Shown one piece after another: positions 24,293 through 31,852 of a stretch of 33,902 bases of DNA (positions are counted from its first letter, which is position 1; the number at the start of each line of letters is the position of its first letter). The notes beneath the pieces were generated by a model. It worked only from the letters and a program-made list of their open reading frames with translations. It had not been told where the DNA came from and made no database searches. The DNA comes from CAYPEK01 sp964409645 (GTDB taxonomy: Bacteria; UBP15; UBA6099). The stretch covers positions 1-33,902 of the forward strand of contig CAYPEK010000040.1 of the NCBI GenBank assembly GCA_964409645.1, given 5' to 3'. A program made the position numbers and the translations under genes.

Positions 24293-24736
24293 TCAGCCTA
24301 TCTTGATCAGTTCGGATCCGGCGGCTTTCGCCTTTTCCTCCGCAGTTTTCGACCACGCGTGCGCGTGAATTTTCAGTTTTTTGCTGAAATCGCCTTTGCC
24401 GAGTATCTTAACCAGATGCTCGTTCTTTCTGACGATCCCGGCTTCCTGCAGCATTTCCACCGTCACTTCCGCCCCGTCTTCGAATCTGTTCAATGAACAC
24501 AGATTCACCGGTGCGTATTCGGTCCTGTTTATCGACTTGAATCCGCCGAGTTTCGGGATTCTCCTCAGAATCGATATTCCGCCGCCCTGAAACGACGGGT
24601 GTATGTTTCCGTGCGAGCGCGACGTCTGGCCTTTCTGGCCGCGGCCGGATGTTTTTACCCATCCTGAGCCGTGCCCGCGTCCCACGCGGTGTTTCTTCTT
24701 TAATGATTTCCCTTTTGGCAGTTCGTGAAGTTTCAT
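24293..24736 (-). CDS. rplO: 50S ribosomal protein L15
   Basis: A 147-residue L15 with the extended basic N-terminus (KLHELPKGKSLKKKHRVGRG, GWVKTSGRGQKGQTSR) and the globular C-terminal domain ending in GSELIKIG. The ATG at 24736 is used because it starts the family consensus; 10 codons upstream are open but not homologous. Only 52 bases separate it from rpsE, leaving no room for an rpmD (L30) gene, normally found here. Confidence 0.97.
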   Translation of the reverse strand: MKLHELPKGKSLKKKHRVGRGHGSGWVKTSGRGQKGQTSRSHGNIHPSFQGGGISILRRIPKLGGFKSINRTEYAPVNLCSLNRFEDGAEVTVEMLQEAGIVRKNEHLVKILGKGDFSKKLKIHAHAWSKTAEEKAKAAGSELIKIG

Positions 24737-24788
24737 CCTGCTTTTTCCTTTTATCGCGCCCCGCATCGGACGCTATGATTGTCTTTTT

Positions 24789-25451
24789 TTACTCCGCCGT
24801 TCCCTCTGCGGGAGCCGCAGCTTCAACCGGCGCCGCCGCAACTTGCTGTTCCGCAACAACCGCCTTTACTTCCGGTTCTACGGCCTTCGGCGCCGCTTCC
24901 GCAACGTGCGCTTCTTCGCTCTTGCGTTCCTTTTTCTTTTTCGGAGGCTCTTCCTCAACGTGCGCGCGTTTTCTCGCGAACTCTTCGGCCGTCTTCAGGC
25001 TCTTAAGACCCTCGATGGTAGCCCGCGCGGTGTTGATCTGGTTCTTTGTTCCGAGATTCTTTGTCAGAATATCCTTGATCCCGGCGCGTTCGACAATCGC
25101 GCGCACCGCTCCGCCGGCGATTACTCCGGTTCCCTTGGAAGCCGGCTTCAGAAGCACGCGGGCAGCTCCGATTTCCGCCGTGATCTGATACGGAATCGTC
25201 GTTCCCTTCATCGGCACGCTGAACATGTTGCTGCGCCCGTTCTCGACAGCTTTCCGGATCGCTTCAGCAACTTCGTTCGCTTTGCCGAACCCGAGGCCGA
25301 CGCTCCCGGCGCCGTCGCCGACGACAACCAGCGCGCTGAAACTGAAGCGCCTGCCGCCCTTCACAACCTTCGCGACGCGGTTCACGTGGATGAGCTTCTC
25401 TTTAATTTTATCTTCGGGTTCCGCTTCCCGTTCCTTTTTGAATCTTGCCAT
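24789..25451 (-). CDS. rpsE: 30S ribosomal protein S5 with long Ala/Glu/Lys C-terminal extension
   Basis: S5 guards mRNA entry and decoding fidelity. The core (about residues 18-162) shows RVAKVVKGGRRFSFSALVVV, GLGFGKANEVAEAIRKA, LKPASKGTGVIAGG and the final NLGTKNQINTARAT. Residues 165-220 are extra: first basic (PPKKKKERKSEE), then Ala/Pro/Val/Glu-rich, with no predicted fold. Most S5 proteins end near residue 165-170. The extension is in frame and ends in a stop, so it is not a frameshift artefact that I can detect. Confidence 0.96.
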   Translation of the reverse strand: MARFKKEREAEPEDKIKEKLIHVNRVAKVVKGGRRFSFSALVVVGDGAGSVGLGFGKANEVAEAIRKAVENGRSNMFSVPMKGTTIPYQITAEIGAARVLLKPASKGTGVIAGGAVRAIVERAGIKDILTKNLGTKNQINTARATIEGLKSLKTAEEFARKRAHVEEEPPKKKKERKSEEAHVAEAAPKAVEPEVKAVVAEQQVAAAPVEAAAPAEGTAE

Positions 25452-25489
25452 AAAAATCTCCTATGATTCCGGCCGATTTACGCCGGCGC

Positions 25490-25855
25490 TTAGAATTGCA
25501 ATCCGCCCTTGCGGGCCGCATCGGCCAGCGAGCTCAGCCGCTTCCCGTATTTGTATCCCGACTTGTCGAAACACACAGCCGAGACTCCCTTTTCCTTTGC
25601 CACTTCAGCAATCCGACCGCCGACCAAACCGGCCTTCTCGGTCATACTCTTTCCCGTCGCCTTATCCTGCAGTTCGGCCGAAAGTGTGGATGCTTCCGCC
25701 AGCGTTTTCCCTTCCAAGTCGTTCACGATCTGCACGTATATCTGCTTGTTACTCACGAACACGCACATCCGCGGCCGCTCGGTCGTTCCGATGATTCTGT
25801 TGCGGCTTCGCGACTGCCGCATTTTTCTGCTCGCGTTTTTTGATCTGTTAGACAC
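25490..25855 (-). CDS. rplR: 50S ribosomal protein L18
   Basis: A 121-residue L18 that binds 5S rRNA with L5. Signatures are the basic N-terminus and RPRMCVFVSNKQIYVQIVND, followed by the VGGRIAEVAKEKGVSAVCFD and GYKYGKRLSSLADAARKGGL blocks. The start is a GTG at 25855 that overlaps the end of rplF by 8 bases, so the pair is likely coupled. Confidence 0.97.
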   Translation of the reverse strand: MSNRSKNASRKMRQSRSRNRIIGTTERPRMCVFVSNKQIYVQIVNDLEGKTLAEASTLSAELQDKATGKSMTEKAGLVGGRIAEVAKEKGVSAVCFDKSGYKYGKRLSSLADAARKGGLQF

Positions 25856-26384
25856 GGCTCTTACCCTGTTTCAGCTTGATCCGCTCGCCCCGGTAGCGAA
25901 CGCCTTTGCCCTTGTACGGATTCGGCGGGCGGAAGGCGCGTATGTCCGCGGACACCTGACCAACCCTTTCCTTATCAATTCCGGATACGGTAATGTTGTT
26001 CTGCTTGTCGACTTCGATCTTTATGCCATTCGGCGGTTCGAACTCGATCGGGTGCGAATATCCGAGCGTCAGCACGAGCGTGTCTTTTTTCATATCCGCT
26101 CTGTAGCCGACTCCGACAACCTCGAGCACCTTCGTGAATCCCTCGGACACTCCATGCACCATGTTGGCGGCGAGCGCTCTGGTCAGTCCGTGGAGCGCAC
26201 GCTCATCTTTGCTGTCAGAATGCCTGACGGCATGGATCGCATTGTCTTCTATCTTCACGGTAATCTTCGGATGCACTTCCATCTTCAGCTCTCCGAGCTT
26301 TCCCTTCACCGTGAGCAGTTGCCCGTCGATCTTTGCAGTCGTCCCATCGGGCAGCGGGACTTTCATTTTTCCGATTCGCGACAT
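25848..26384 (-). CDS. rplF: 50S ribosomal protein L6
   Basis: A 178-residue L6 made of two similar domains near the stalk base. Typical stretches are MSRIGKMKVPLPDG at the start, GLTRALAANMVHGVSEGFTK, and near the end DKERVGQVSADIRAFRPPNP with YKGKGVRYRGERIKLKQGK. Length and position between rpsH and rplR are standard. Confidence 0.98.
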   Translation of the reverse strand: MSRIGKMKVPLPDGTTAKIDGQLLTVKGKLGELKMEVHPKITVKIEDNAIHAVRHSDSKDERALHGLTRALAANMVHGVSEGFTKVLEVVGVGYRADMKKDTLVLTLGYSHPIEFEPPNGIKIEVDKQNNITVSGIDKERVGQVSADIRAFRPPNPYKGKGVRYRGERIKLKQGKSRV

Positions 26385-26427
26385 CTTCGGTCACATCCTG
26401 TCTTATTCGATCCGTCTCGCGGCCTCG

Positions 26428-26823
26428 TCACATCACCTTGCAGATGACTTCGCCGCCGACACCCTTCTGCTTCGCTTCGTGCGACGTCATCACTCCGCTC
26501 GACGTCGATACGATAGCGGTGCCCATCCCACCGGCAACCACCGGCAGATTGTCCTTGTCCACATAAATACGCCTTCCCGGCCGGCTCACACGCTCGATCT
26601 TGTCGAACGCCGGTTCGCCTTCGGGCGTGTATTTCATGAAGACCTTTATCACGCTGAAGCTCTTGCGCTTCCGCACCGCGTAATTCCGTATGTAGCCTTC
26701 GTTTTTCAAAATCTTAAGCACGCTCTGCTTGAGCTTCGAGTCCGGCATTTCCACCGTTTCGAATTTCTGTTTCTTGGCATTTCTCAGCCGCGTCAGCAGA
26801 TCGCTTATCGGGTCTGTCATCAT
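26428..26823 (-). CDS. rpsH: 30S ribosomal protein S8
   Basis: A 131-residue S8, a primary 16S rRNA binder and, in some bacteria, the translational repressor of the spc operon. It opens with MTDPISDLLTRLRNA (two adjacent ATG codons, either usable). The C-terminus keeps GMGTAIVSTSSGVMTSHEAK and GGEVICKVM, the RNA-binding end. Confidence 0.98.
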   Translation of the reverse strand: MMTDPISDLLTRLRNAKKQKFETVEMPDSKLKQSVLKILKNEGYIRNYAVRKRKSFSVIKVFMKYTPEGEPAFDKIERVSRPGRRIYVDKDNLPVVAGGMGTAIVSTSSGVMTSHEAKQKGVGGEVICKVM

Positions 26824-26855
26824 AATCGCGCTACCTCGTCAGTTCCTTTACGGGA

Positions 26856-27041
26856 TCACCAGCTCGCCTTTACAACACCGGGGAGTTTCCCCTGATGTGC
26901 TAACGAACGGAAACATATCCTGCACAATCCGAATTTCCTTATGTAGCCGCGCGGGCGGCCGCATAGTTTGCACCTGTTCCGGTACTGGATCGGTTGATTC
27001 CGCTTCTTCTCGTTTGAATTTGTTTTGCCTATACGGGTCAA
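26856..27041 (-). CDS. rpsN: 30S ribosomal protein S14, zinc-binding (type Z), TTG start
   Basis: A 61-residue S14 of the zinc-binding class, with CKLC (RNRCKLCGRPRGYIRKFG) and CRIC (GLCRICFRSLAHQG) ligands and the ending LPGVVKASW. No ATG or GTG fits. The TTG at 27041 has AGAGGT 6 bases upstream and gives exactly the family's distance to the first cysteine pair, and an in-frame stop lies four codons further up. The extreme N-terminus (TRIGKTNSNEKKRN) differs from the usual AKKSMI-type start. Confidence 0.93.
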   Translation of the reverse strand: MTRIGKTNSNEKKRNQPIQYRNRCKLCGRPRGYIRKFGLCRICFRSLAHQGKLPGVVKASW

Positions 27042-27070
27042 AGCCGCACCTCTTTAATTAATTTCCTTTA

Positions 27071-27619
27071 TTAGTTGACTATCGGCATTCCCATGCCGCG
27101 CAGAAGGGCCGCGCCCTCCTGATCCGTCTGCGCTGTCGTCACGATCGTTATGTCCATGCCGCGCGTCTTGTCGATCTTATCGTATTCGATCTCCGGGAAG
27201 ATTACCTGCTCGCGGATTCCCATCGAGAAGTTCCCTCTCCCGTCGAATTGTTTAATCGAAATTCCGCGGAAGTCGCGTATGCGCGGGATCGCCGTATTCA
27301 CGAGACGGTCCAGAAAATCGTACATCCTCTGGCCTCTCAGCGTGACCTTTGTTCCAATGCTCCATCCCTCGCGGATCTTGAAGTTCGAAATCGACTTCTT
27401 CGCTTTTGTAATGATGGGTTTCTGGCCGGTAATGATCTTCAGATCTTCGATCGCGTTTTCGAGAGACTTCGCTTCCTCTCTCGCTTCGCCGACACCGATA
27501 TTGACGACCACTTTCACCAGCCTCGGCACCTGCATAACCGACTTGTAGCCGAATTCCTTCAGCAGCGCCGGAACTACTTCTTCCTGATAAAGATTCTGGT
27601 TTCTCGTTTTTTTAGCCAT
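27071..27619 (-). CDS. rplE: 50S ribosomal protein L5
   Basis: A 182-residue L5 that binds 5S rRNA and contacts P-site tRNA. Motifs: VMQVPRLVKVVVNIGVGEA, a central GQKPIITKAKKSISNFKIREG, FLDRLVNTAIPRIRDFRGIS, and the C-terminal DQEGAALLRGMGMPIVN. It overlaps the rplX stop by 8 bases. Confidence 0.98.
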   Translation of the reverse strand: MAKKTRNQNLYQEEVVPALLKEFGYKSVMQVPRLVKVVVNIGVGEAREEAKSLENAIEDLKIITGQKPIITKAKKSISNFKIREGWSIGTKVTLRGQRMYDFLDRLVNTAIPRIRDFRGISIKQFDGRGNFSMGIREQVIFPEIEYDKIDKTRGMDITIVTTAQTDQEGAALLRGMGMPIVN

Positions 27620-27980
27620 CGATCAACTCACCGCATTTCGTGCATTTTCTGCTTGTTTTGCCTTCGGCATCTTTCTTGAATACGACCTTTGCCACTTTCG
27701 AGCAGCGCGGGCATATCAGCATCACATTCGACGCGTCCATCGGCGCCGGCTGCTCGATGATCCCGCCCTGCGGATTCTTCTGCGGATGCGGCCGCGTGCA
27801 TTTCTTCATTATGTTGACCTGATGCACGGTGACTTTGCCCTTCTTCGGCAGCACCGTCAGCACCTCGCCCTCGCGGCCCTTGTCTTTCCCGGCGATCACT
27901 TTCACAGTGTCGCCTTTTTTAATCTTCATTTTTTTCGGCTTCTGATTCGCCGCCGCTTGTCTTTTCGCGCTTATAGCCAT
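27612..27980 (-). CDS. rplX: 50S ribosomal protein L24 with C-terminal zinc ribbon
   Basis: A 122-residue L24, an assembly initiator near the tunnel exit. The KOW motif is IKKGDTVKVIAGKDKGREG, followed by VHQVNIMKKCTRPHPQ and PMDASNVMLICPRC. The C-terminal CPRC and CTKC pairs form a zinc-ribbon-like end found in many L24s. The ATG at 27980 with GGAGAG upstream is preferred and gives a 17-residue basic extension before the usual MKIKKGD start; the internal ATG at 27929 is the alternative. Confidence 0.95.
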   Translation of the reverse strand: MAISAKRQAAANQKPKKMKIKKGDTVKVIAGKDKGREGEVLTVLPKKGKVTVHQVNIMKKCTRPHPQKNPQGGIIEQPAPMDASNVMLICPRCSKVAKVVFKKDAEGKTSRKCTKCGELIDG

Positions 27981-28005
27981 CTCGAACTCTCCGTATTTGT
28001 TTCTC

Positions 28006-28380
28006 TCAAAGTACTTCCGGCGCGAGCGTCACTATCTTTGTGAAGTTCTTCTCGCGGAGCTCGCGGCCGATCGGACCGAACACGCGCGTCCCAACCGGGT
28101 TGTTCTGATTGTCGAGGATCACCGCCGCGTTGTCGTCGAACCGTATCACCGTTCCGTCCGGCCTCGCCACAGCTTCCTTCGTCCTCACTATCACCGCTTT
28201 GACAACCTTACCTTTTTTAACCGGCACCGGCGCCGTCGGGATCGACTGCTTCACAGCGCATGTGATGATATCTCCCACTCGGGCATAGCGCCTGAAACTT
28301 GACCCCGGAATACCGATGCACATGAGCTCCTTCGCACCCGAATTATCCGCTACTCTGAGTTTCGTCTGTACCTGAATCAT
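28006..28380 (-). CDS. rplN: 50S ribosomal protein L14
   Basis: A 124-residue L14 at the subunit interface. Family signatures: MIQVQTKLRVADNSGAKELM at the start, VGDIITCAVKQSIPTAPVKK-like basic loop, KAVIVRTKEAVARPDGTVIR, FDDNAAVILDNQNNPVGTRV and the ending KIVTLAPEVL. The 67-base gap to rpsQ holds only GC-rich sequence with possible short hairpins. Confidence 0.98.
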   Translation of the reverse strand: MIQVQTKLRVADNSGAKELMCIGIPGSSFRRYARVGDIITCAVKQSIPTAPVPVKKGKVVKAVIVRTKEAVARPDGTVIRFDDNAAVILDNQNNPVGTRVFGPIGRELREKNFTKIVTLAPEVL

Positions 28381-28447
28381 TGCTCACACCCCGTTCCGGC
28401 TCATCGCCCGCCCGAGCCTATCGGCCCGGCGCGGCCCGGATTATATG

Positions 28448-28885
28448 TTATTCGCTTTCCTTTTCTTCTTCAGCCGCTTCCGCTGCTTCCGCCGCGGCTT
28501 CAGCTTCCAACTCCGCCTTCTCCGCAGCCGCCGCAGCCGCTCTCGCCTCGGCGCGCGCCTCGGCTTTCTCTTTCTGCTGCCGCTGTTTTTTCATCACCAT
28601 CTCTTCGGGATCGAGCACTTCCGCTTCCGACGTGTAGTGCCTTCTAATGATCTCGGTTACGCGCCATCTTTTATCCTTGCTCAGCGGCCGTGTCTCCATG
28701 CATCGCACGAAATCGCCGAGTTCGCATTCGTTCTTTTCGTCGTGCGCCTTGAAGTTCTTTCTCGTCCGGATGAACTTCTTGTATTGCGGATGCTGTTTGA
28801 GCGTCTCAACCTGCACCACGACCGTCTTATCCATCCTGCTGCTTATGACGGTTCCGACGATGGCCTGTCTTCGTGTCTCTCTCAT
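28448..28885 (-). CDS. rpsQ: 30S ribosomal protein S17 with long Ala/Glu-rich C-terminal extension
   Basis: The S17 core (residues 1 to about 85; RRQAIVGTVISSRMDKTVVV, KAHDEKNECELGDFVRCMET, RPLSKDKRWRVTEII) binds 16S rRNA helix 11. Normal S17 is about 85 residues; this one has 145. Residues from about 95 are a Glu/Lys/Arg then Ala/Glu-rich stretch expected to form a long charged helix. The start overlaps the rpmC stop by 4 bases. Confidence 0.95.
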   Translation of the reverse strand: MRETRRQAIVGTVISSRMDKTVVVQVETLKQHPQYKKFIRTRKNFKAHDEKNECELGDFVRCMETRPLSKDKRWRVTEIIRRHYTSEAEVLDPEEMVMKKQRQQKEKAEARAEARAAAAAAEKAELEAEAAAEAAEAAEEEKESE

Positions 28886-29085
28886 TTCTCGCTTCCCTTC
28901 AATTCGCGTTCGTTGAGGATCGTCCTGATGCGCGCGATTATCCTGCGCACTTCGCGGGTTCTTTTCGGGTTCTTGTTCTGGTGCGACGCCGTCTGCCAGC
29001 GAAGGTTGAACAGCTCCTGCTTGTACCCGTCGATCTTCTCAATCAATTCGCTGTCTGTCAATTTCCTGATTTCGATAGCTTTCAT
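28882..29085 (-). CDS. rpmC: 50S ribosomal protein L29
   Basis: A 67-residue two-helix L29 at the tunnel exit near the signal-recognition-particle site. The pattern IRKLTDSELIEKIDGYKQEL followed by LFNLRWQTASHQNKNPKR and VRRIIARIRTILNER is typical. It is coupled to rpsQ through an ATGA overlap and follows rplP by 11 bases. Confidence 0.97.
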   Translation of the reverse strand: MKAIEIRKLTDSELIEKIDGYKQELFNLRWQTASHQNKNPKRTREVRRIIARIRTILNERELKGSEK

Positions 29086-29096
29086 TGCTCTTCACC

Positions 29097-29501
29097 TTAT
29101 CGTTTTACAACTCTGCATTTGATCGGCAGTTTGTACCGCGCGAGATTCAGTGCTTCCTCCGCCAGTTCGGGAGACGCCCCGGCAAGCTCAATTATCATCG
29201 TTCCGGGCTTCACGACCGCAACCCAGAATTCCGGCGCCCCTTTGCCTTTACCCATGCGGGTTTCGGCTGGTTTCTTCGTCGCGCTCTTCTGCGGAAATAT
29301 CCGTATCCACACCTTGCCGCCGCGCTTGATGCACCGCGTCACCGCAATACGAGCCGCTTCGATCTGCCGCGCGGTAATCCACGCCGGCTCCATCGCCTGC
29401 AGGCCGTATTCGCCGAACGACACGTGCGTTCCCTTCGTCGGGGAGCCCTTCATCCGGCCCCTCTGCATTTTTCTATACTTTACTTTTTTAGGCTGTAACA
29501 T
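29097..29501 (-). CDS. rplP: 50S ribosomal protein L16
   Basis: A 134-residue L16 that helps form the A-site region of the large subunit. Typical blocks are KVKYRKMQRGRMKGSPTKG, VSFGEYGLQAMEPAWITARQ, IRIFPQKSATKKPAETRMGK and GKGAPEFWVAVVKPGTMIIE. It keeps the arginine in the TRMGKGKG loop that is hydroxylated in some bacteria. Slightly shorter than usual at the C-terminus. Confidence 0.98.
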   Translation of the reverse strand: MLQPKKVKYRKMQRGRMKGSPTKGTHVSFGEYGLQAMEPAWITARQIEAARIAVTRCIKRGGKVWIRIFPQKSATKKPAETRMGKGKGAPEFWVAVVKPGTMIIELAGASPELAEEALNLARYKLPIKCRVVKR

Positions 29502-29516
29502 CTCGCTGCCTCTCTC

Positions 29517-30245
29517 TTACTCTTCTTTCGGTTCCAACAGTGACTGCTTGAACTTTTTCGGGTCTTTTTCGCCCCTGTGTATCCACACCTTAATTCCGAT
29601 TTTCCCGTACGTCGTAAACGCCTCGGTGTGCGCATAGTTTATATCAGCTCTAAGCGTATGCAAGGGCACCGAACCGCGGCGGATCCACTCTGTCCGTGCG
29701 ATTTCAGCTCCGCCCAACCGGCCGGAGCAGCATATCTTCACGCCTTCGGCGCCTGCCTGCTGAACCTTCTCAGCCATCTGCTTCATCGCGCGCCGAACCG
29801 CGAAGCGTCTCTCGATCATCATCGCGATGTTTTCGCCGACCAGCCATGCGTCCAGATCCGGCTTGTCTATCGGCCGTATCTTTATATCTACGCCCTTGCC
29901 CGTCTTCTCTCGCAGATACTTTGTCAGCGCTTCTATCGTCTCGCCGGATTTCCCGATCACGATGCCGGGCTTCGACGTGTTGATATACACCGTCATGTTC
30001 TTGGCTTTGCGCTCAATCTCTACGCGGGAGATGCTGCTGAACCTGAGGTTCTCGCGTTGGATGCGCTTCAGGATCTTGCCTGTCGCCGGGCGCTTGTCGC
30101 CTTTGTAGTTCCACGTCCGCACCGTGTCGCGGACCCAGAAGTCCTCGTGCAGCGTGTCAATATAATCTTTTTCTGCGTACCAGCGGCTGTCCCAAGTCTC
30201 TATGATTCCGAGCCGCAATCCGCGCGGATGTACTTTCTGTCCCAC
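29517..30245 (-). CDS. rpsC: 30S ribosomal protein S3
   Basis: A 242-residue S3 with an N-terminal KH domain (VYINTSKPGIVIGKSGETIE) and the C-terminal domain (GVKICCSGRLGGAEIARTEW) that together line the mRNA entry tunnel with helicase activity. It starts at a GTG at 30245 with AAGGAGG 6-7 bases upstream, giving the consensus MGQKVHPRGLRLGI. Confidence 0.98.
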   Translation of the reverse strand: MGQKVHPRGLRLGIIETWDSRWYAEKDYIDTLHEDFWVRDTVRTWNYKGDKRPATGKILKRIQRENLRFSSISRVEIERKAKNMTVYINTSKPGIVIGKSGETIEALTKYLREKTGKGVDIKIRPIDKPDLDAWLVGENIAMMIERRFAVRRAMKQMAEKVQQAGAEGVKICCSGRLGGAEIARTEWIRRGSVPLHTLRADINYAHTEAFTTYGKIGIKVWIHRGEKDPKKFKQSLLEPKEE

Positions 30246-30256
30246 GGGCTTCCTCC

Positions 30257-30610
30257 TTAACTCTTAACCGGCTTTTCCGAAAGAATTATCGTTATATGGC
30301 TCATGCGCTTGCGAATCCGCATACCGCGGCCCATCGCTCGCGCCATCATTCTCTTCATCGTCACTCCCTGATCGGCAAGCCCGTCTTTAACATACAGGCT
30401 GTCCTTAACCATGTCGTGATTTTCCTCGGCATTCGCTCCCGCCGATTCAAGAACTTTCTGTACCAGCTTTGCTGTCGGCGAAGGCATGAATTTCAGGATC
30501 GCCACAGCCTCGTTGTACGGTTTGCCCTTTATCAGGTTGATATATCTCCGGGCTTTGCTAGACGGCACTCTCGCGTGCTTTATCTGCGCTTTTGCTATTT
30601 TCTCTGCCAT
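30257..30610 (-). CDS. rplV: 50S ribosomal protein L22
   Basis: A 117-residue L22, whose hairpin loop reaches into the peptide exit tunnel. Family features are ARVPSSKARRYINLIKGKPY near the start, AVAILKFMPSPTAKLVQKVL, and the loop region MKRMMARAMGRGMRIRKRMS followed by HITIILSEK. The loop is richer in Met and Arg than many; it bears the residues where macrolide-resistance changes occur in other bacteria. Confidence 0.97.
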   Translation of the reverse strand: MAEKIAKAQIKHARVPSSKARRYINLIKGKPYNEAVAILKFMPSPTAKLVQKVLESAGANAEENHDMVKDSLYVKDGLADQGVTMKRMMARAMGRGMRIRKRMSHITIILSEKPVKS

Positions 30611-30651
30611 AACTCTCAGCCTGCCTGTTAAGTTCTTTATCCTTAAAATTC

Positions 30652-30677
30652 CCGGCGGTCGCTCCCGCTCGCGCCGG
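30652..30677 (-). other. Stem-loop between rpsS and rplV
   Basis: CCGGCG (30652-30657) and CGCCGG (30672-30677) form a 6-bp stem in the 78-base rpsS-rplV gap, the largest intergenic gap inside the S10 part of the operon. On the minus strand it is followed by GAATTTTAAGG, too weak for a terminator. It may be an mRNA processing or attenuation element. Confidence 0.3.
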
Positions 30678-30688
30678 TTTGCTGTTCC

Positions 30689-30970
30689 TTATTTCACTCC
30701 CGATTTCTTCTCGGAGCCGCCGTGGCCTCTGAACAAGCGCGTCGGCGCGAATTCACCGAGCTTGTGGCCTACCATGTTCTCCGTGATGTAAACCGGAATA
30801 TGCTTCCTTCCGTTGTGTACGGCGAGCGTCAGGCCTACCATCTCCGGCACCACCATCGATGCGCGCGACCACGTGCGGATGATTCCGCCGCCCTTCTGCT
30901 TCTGTGCTTCCTTTACTTTCTTCAGAAGCTTCTCGTCCACAAACGGTCCTTTTTTCAGCGATCTAGGCAC
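30689..30970 (-). CDS. rpsS: 30S ribosomal protein S19
   Basis: A 93-residue S19 of the small-subunit head, bound to S13. It opens with PRSLKKGPFVDEKLLKKV and contains TWSRASMVVPEMVGLTLAVH and VYITENMVGHKLGEFAPTR. The start is a GTG at 30970, preceded by AGGAGG 7 bases upstream; the MPRSLKKGPF start confirms it. Confidence 0.98.
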   Translation of the reverse strand: MPRSLKKGPFVDEKLLKKVKEAQKQKGGGIIRTWSRASMVVPEMVGLTLAVHNGRKHIPVYITENMVGHKLGEFAPTRLFRGHGGSEKKSGVK

Positions 30971-31000
30971 GTCTTTCCTCCTGTCTCCCTATCACCTTAA

Positions 31001-31837
31001 TCAGCGCTTCTTCTTACTGCGCGGCGTTACTATATACTTGCTGCTTTTCTTTTTCTGTCTTGTCTTTCCACCCTTAGCCAGCACGCCCCACGGTGATACA
31101 GGGTGCCGGCCGGCCGTCTTGTTCTTGCCTTCGCCGCCACCGTGCGGGTGGTCGCACGGATTCATAACCGTACCGCGTACCGTTGAGCGGATTCCCATCC
31201 AGCGCTTGCGTCCGGCTTTGCCGAGCGATACGAGGTTGTGCTCCTCGTTGCCGACCTGTCCTACCGTTGCCTTGCATTCAAGGTTGAACAGCCGCACTTC
31301 GCCCGATGGCAGCCGCACGTGCGCGTAGTTGCCCTCTTTCGCGAGCACTGTCGCGCTCATTCCGGCTGAGCGGGCAACCTTACCGCCCGCGCCCGGTCTT
31401 ACTTCAATGTTATGTACTATACCGCCGAGCGGTATGTCGCGCAGTTTCAGGCAATTGCCCTCCGCAACGTCGATCCCGCCGCCAGAATGTATTCTGTCTC
31501 CAACCTTCATGTTCTTCGTCGCGATGATGTACTTCTTTATTCCGTCCGTGTAGTGAACGAGCGCTATTCTGCTCGATCGGTTCGGGTCATACTCGATCGC
31601 CGCGATCTTGCCTTCCACGCCGTCACGTTCGCGCTTGAAATCAACGTCGCGCAGGCGCTTCTTGTGGCCGCCGCCGCGGTGTCTTGTTGACACTTTGCCC
31701 TGATTGTTCCGGCCGCCGTTCCGTTTCTTGATTGTCGTCAGCGACTTTTCCGGCTTCTGCTTCGTGATGTCTTCGTTGGACAGCCCGACGTAGAAACGGC
31801 GCCCCGGAGTTGTCGGTTTCGATTTGATCAGTGCCAT
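31001..31837 (-). CDS. rplB: 50S ribosomal protein L2
   Basis: A 278-residue L2, needed for subunit joining and near the peptidyl-transferase centre. Blocks include GGGHKKRLRDVDFKRERDGV, KYIIATKNMKVGDRIHSGGG and the essential histidine region NPCDHPHGGGEGKNKTAGRH. The C-terminus has the extra basic tail KTRQKKKSSKYIVTPRSKKK. Position between rplW and rpsS is standard. Confidence 0.98.
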   Translation of the reverse strand: MALIKSKPTTPGRRFYVGLSNEDITKQKPEKSLTTIKKRNGGRNNQGKVSTRHRGGGHKKRLRDVDFKRERDGVEGKIAAIEYDPNRSSRIALVHYTDGIKKYIIATKNMKVGDRIHSGGGIDVAEGNCLKLRDIPLGGIVHNIEVRPGAGGKVARSAGMSATVLAKEGNYAHVRLPSGEVRLFNLECKATVGQVGNEEHNLVSLGKAGRKRWMGIRSTVRGTVMNPCDHPHGGGEGKNKTAGRHPVSPWGVLAKGGKTRQKKKSSKYIVTPRSKKKR

Positions 31838-31852
31838 GGCTCTTTTCCCGCC

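Noticed and set aside
25509..26447. A 312-codon plus-strand open frame across rplR and rplF
   Set aside because: Antisense shadow of two ribosomal genes, with no domain or ribosome site of note.
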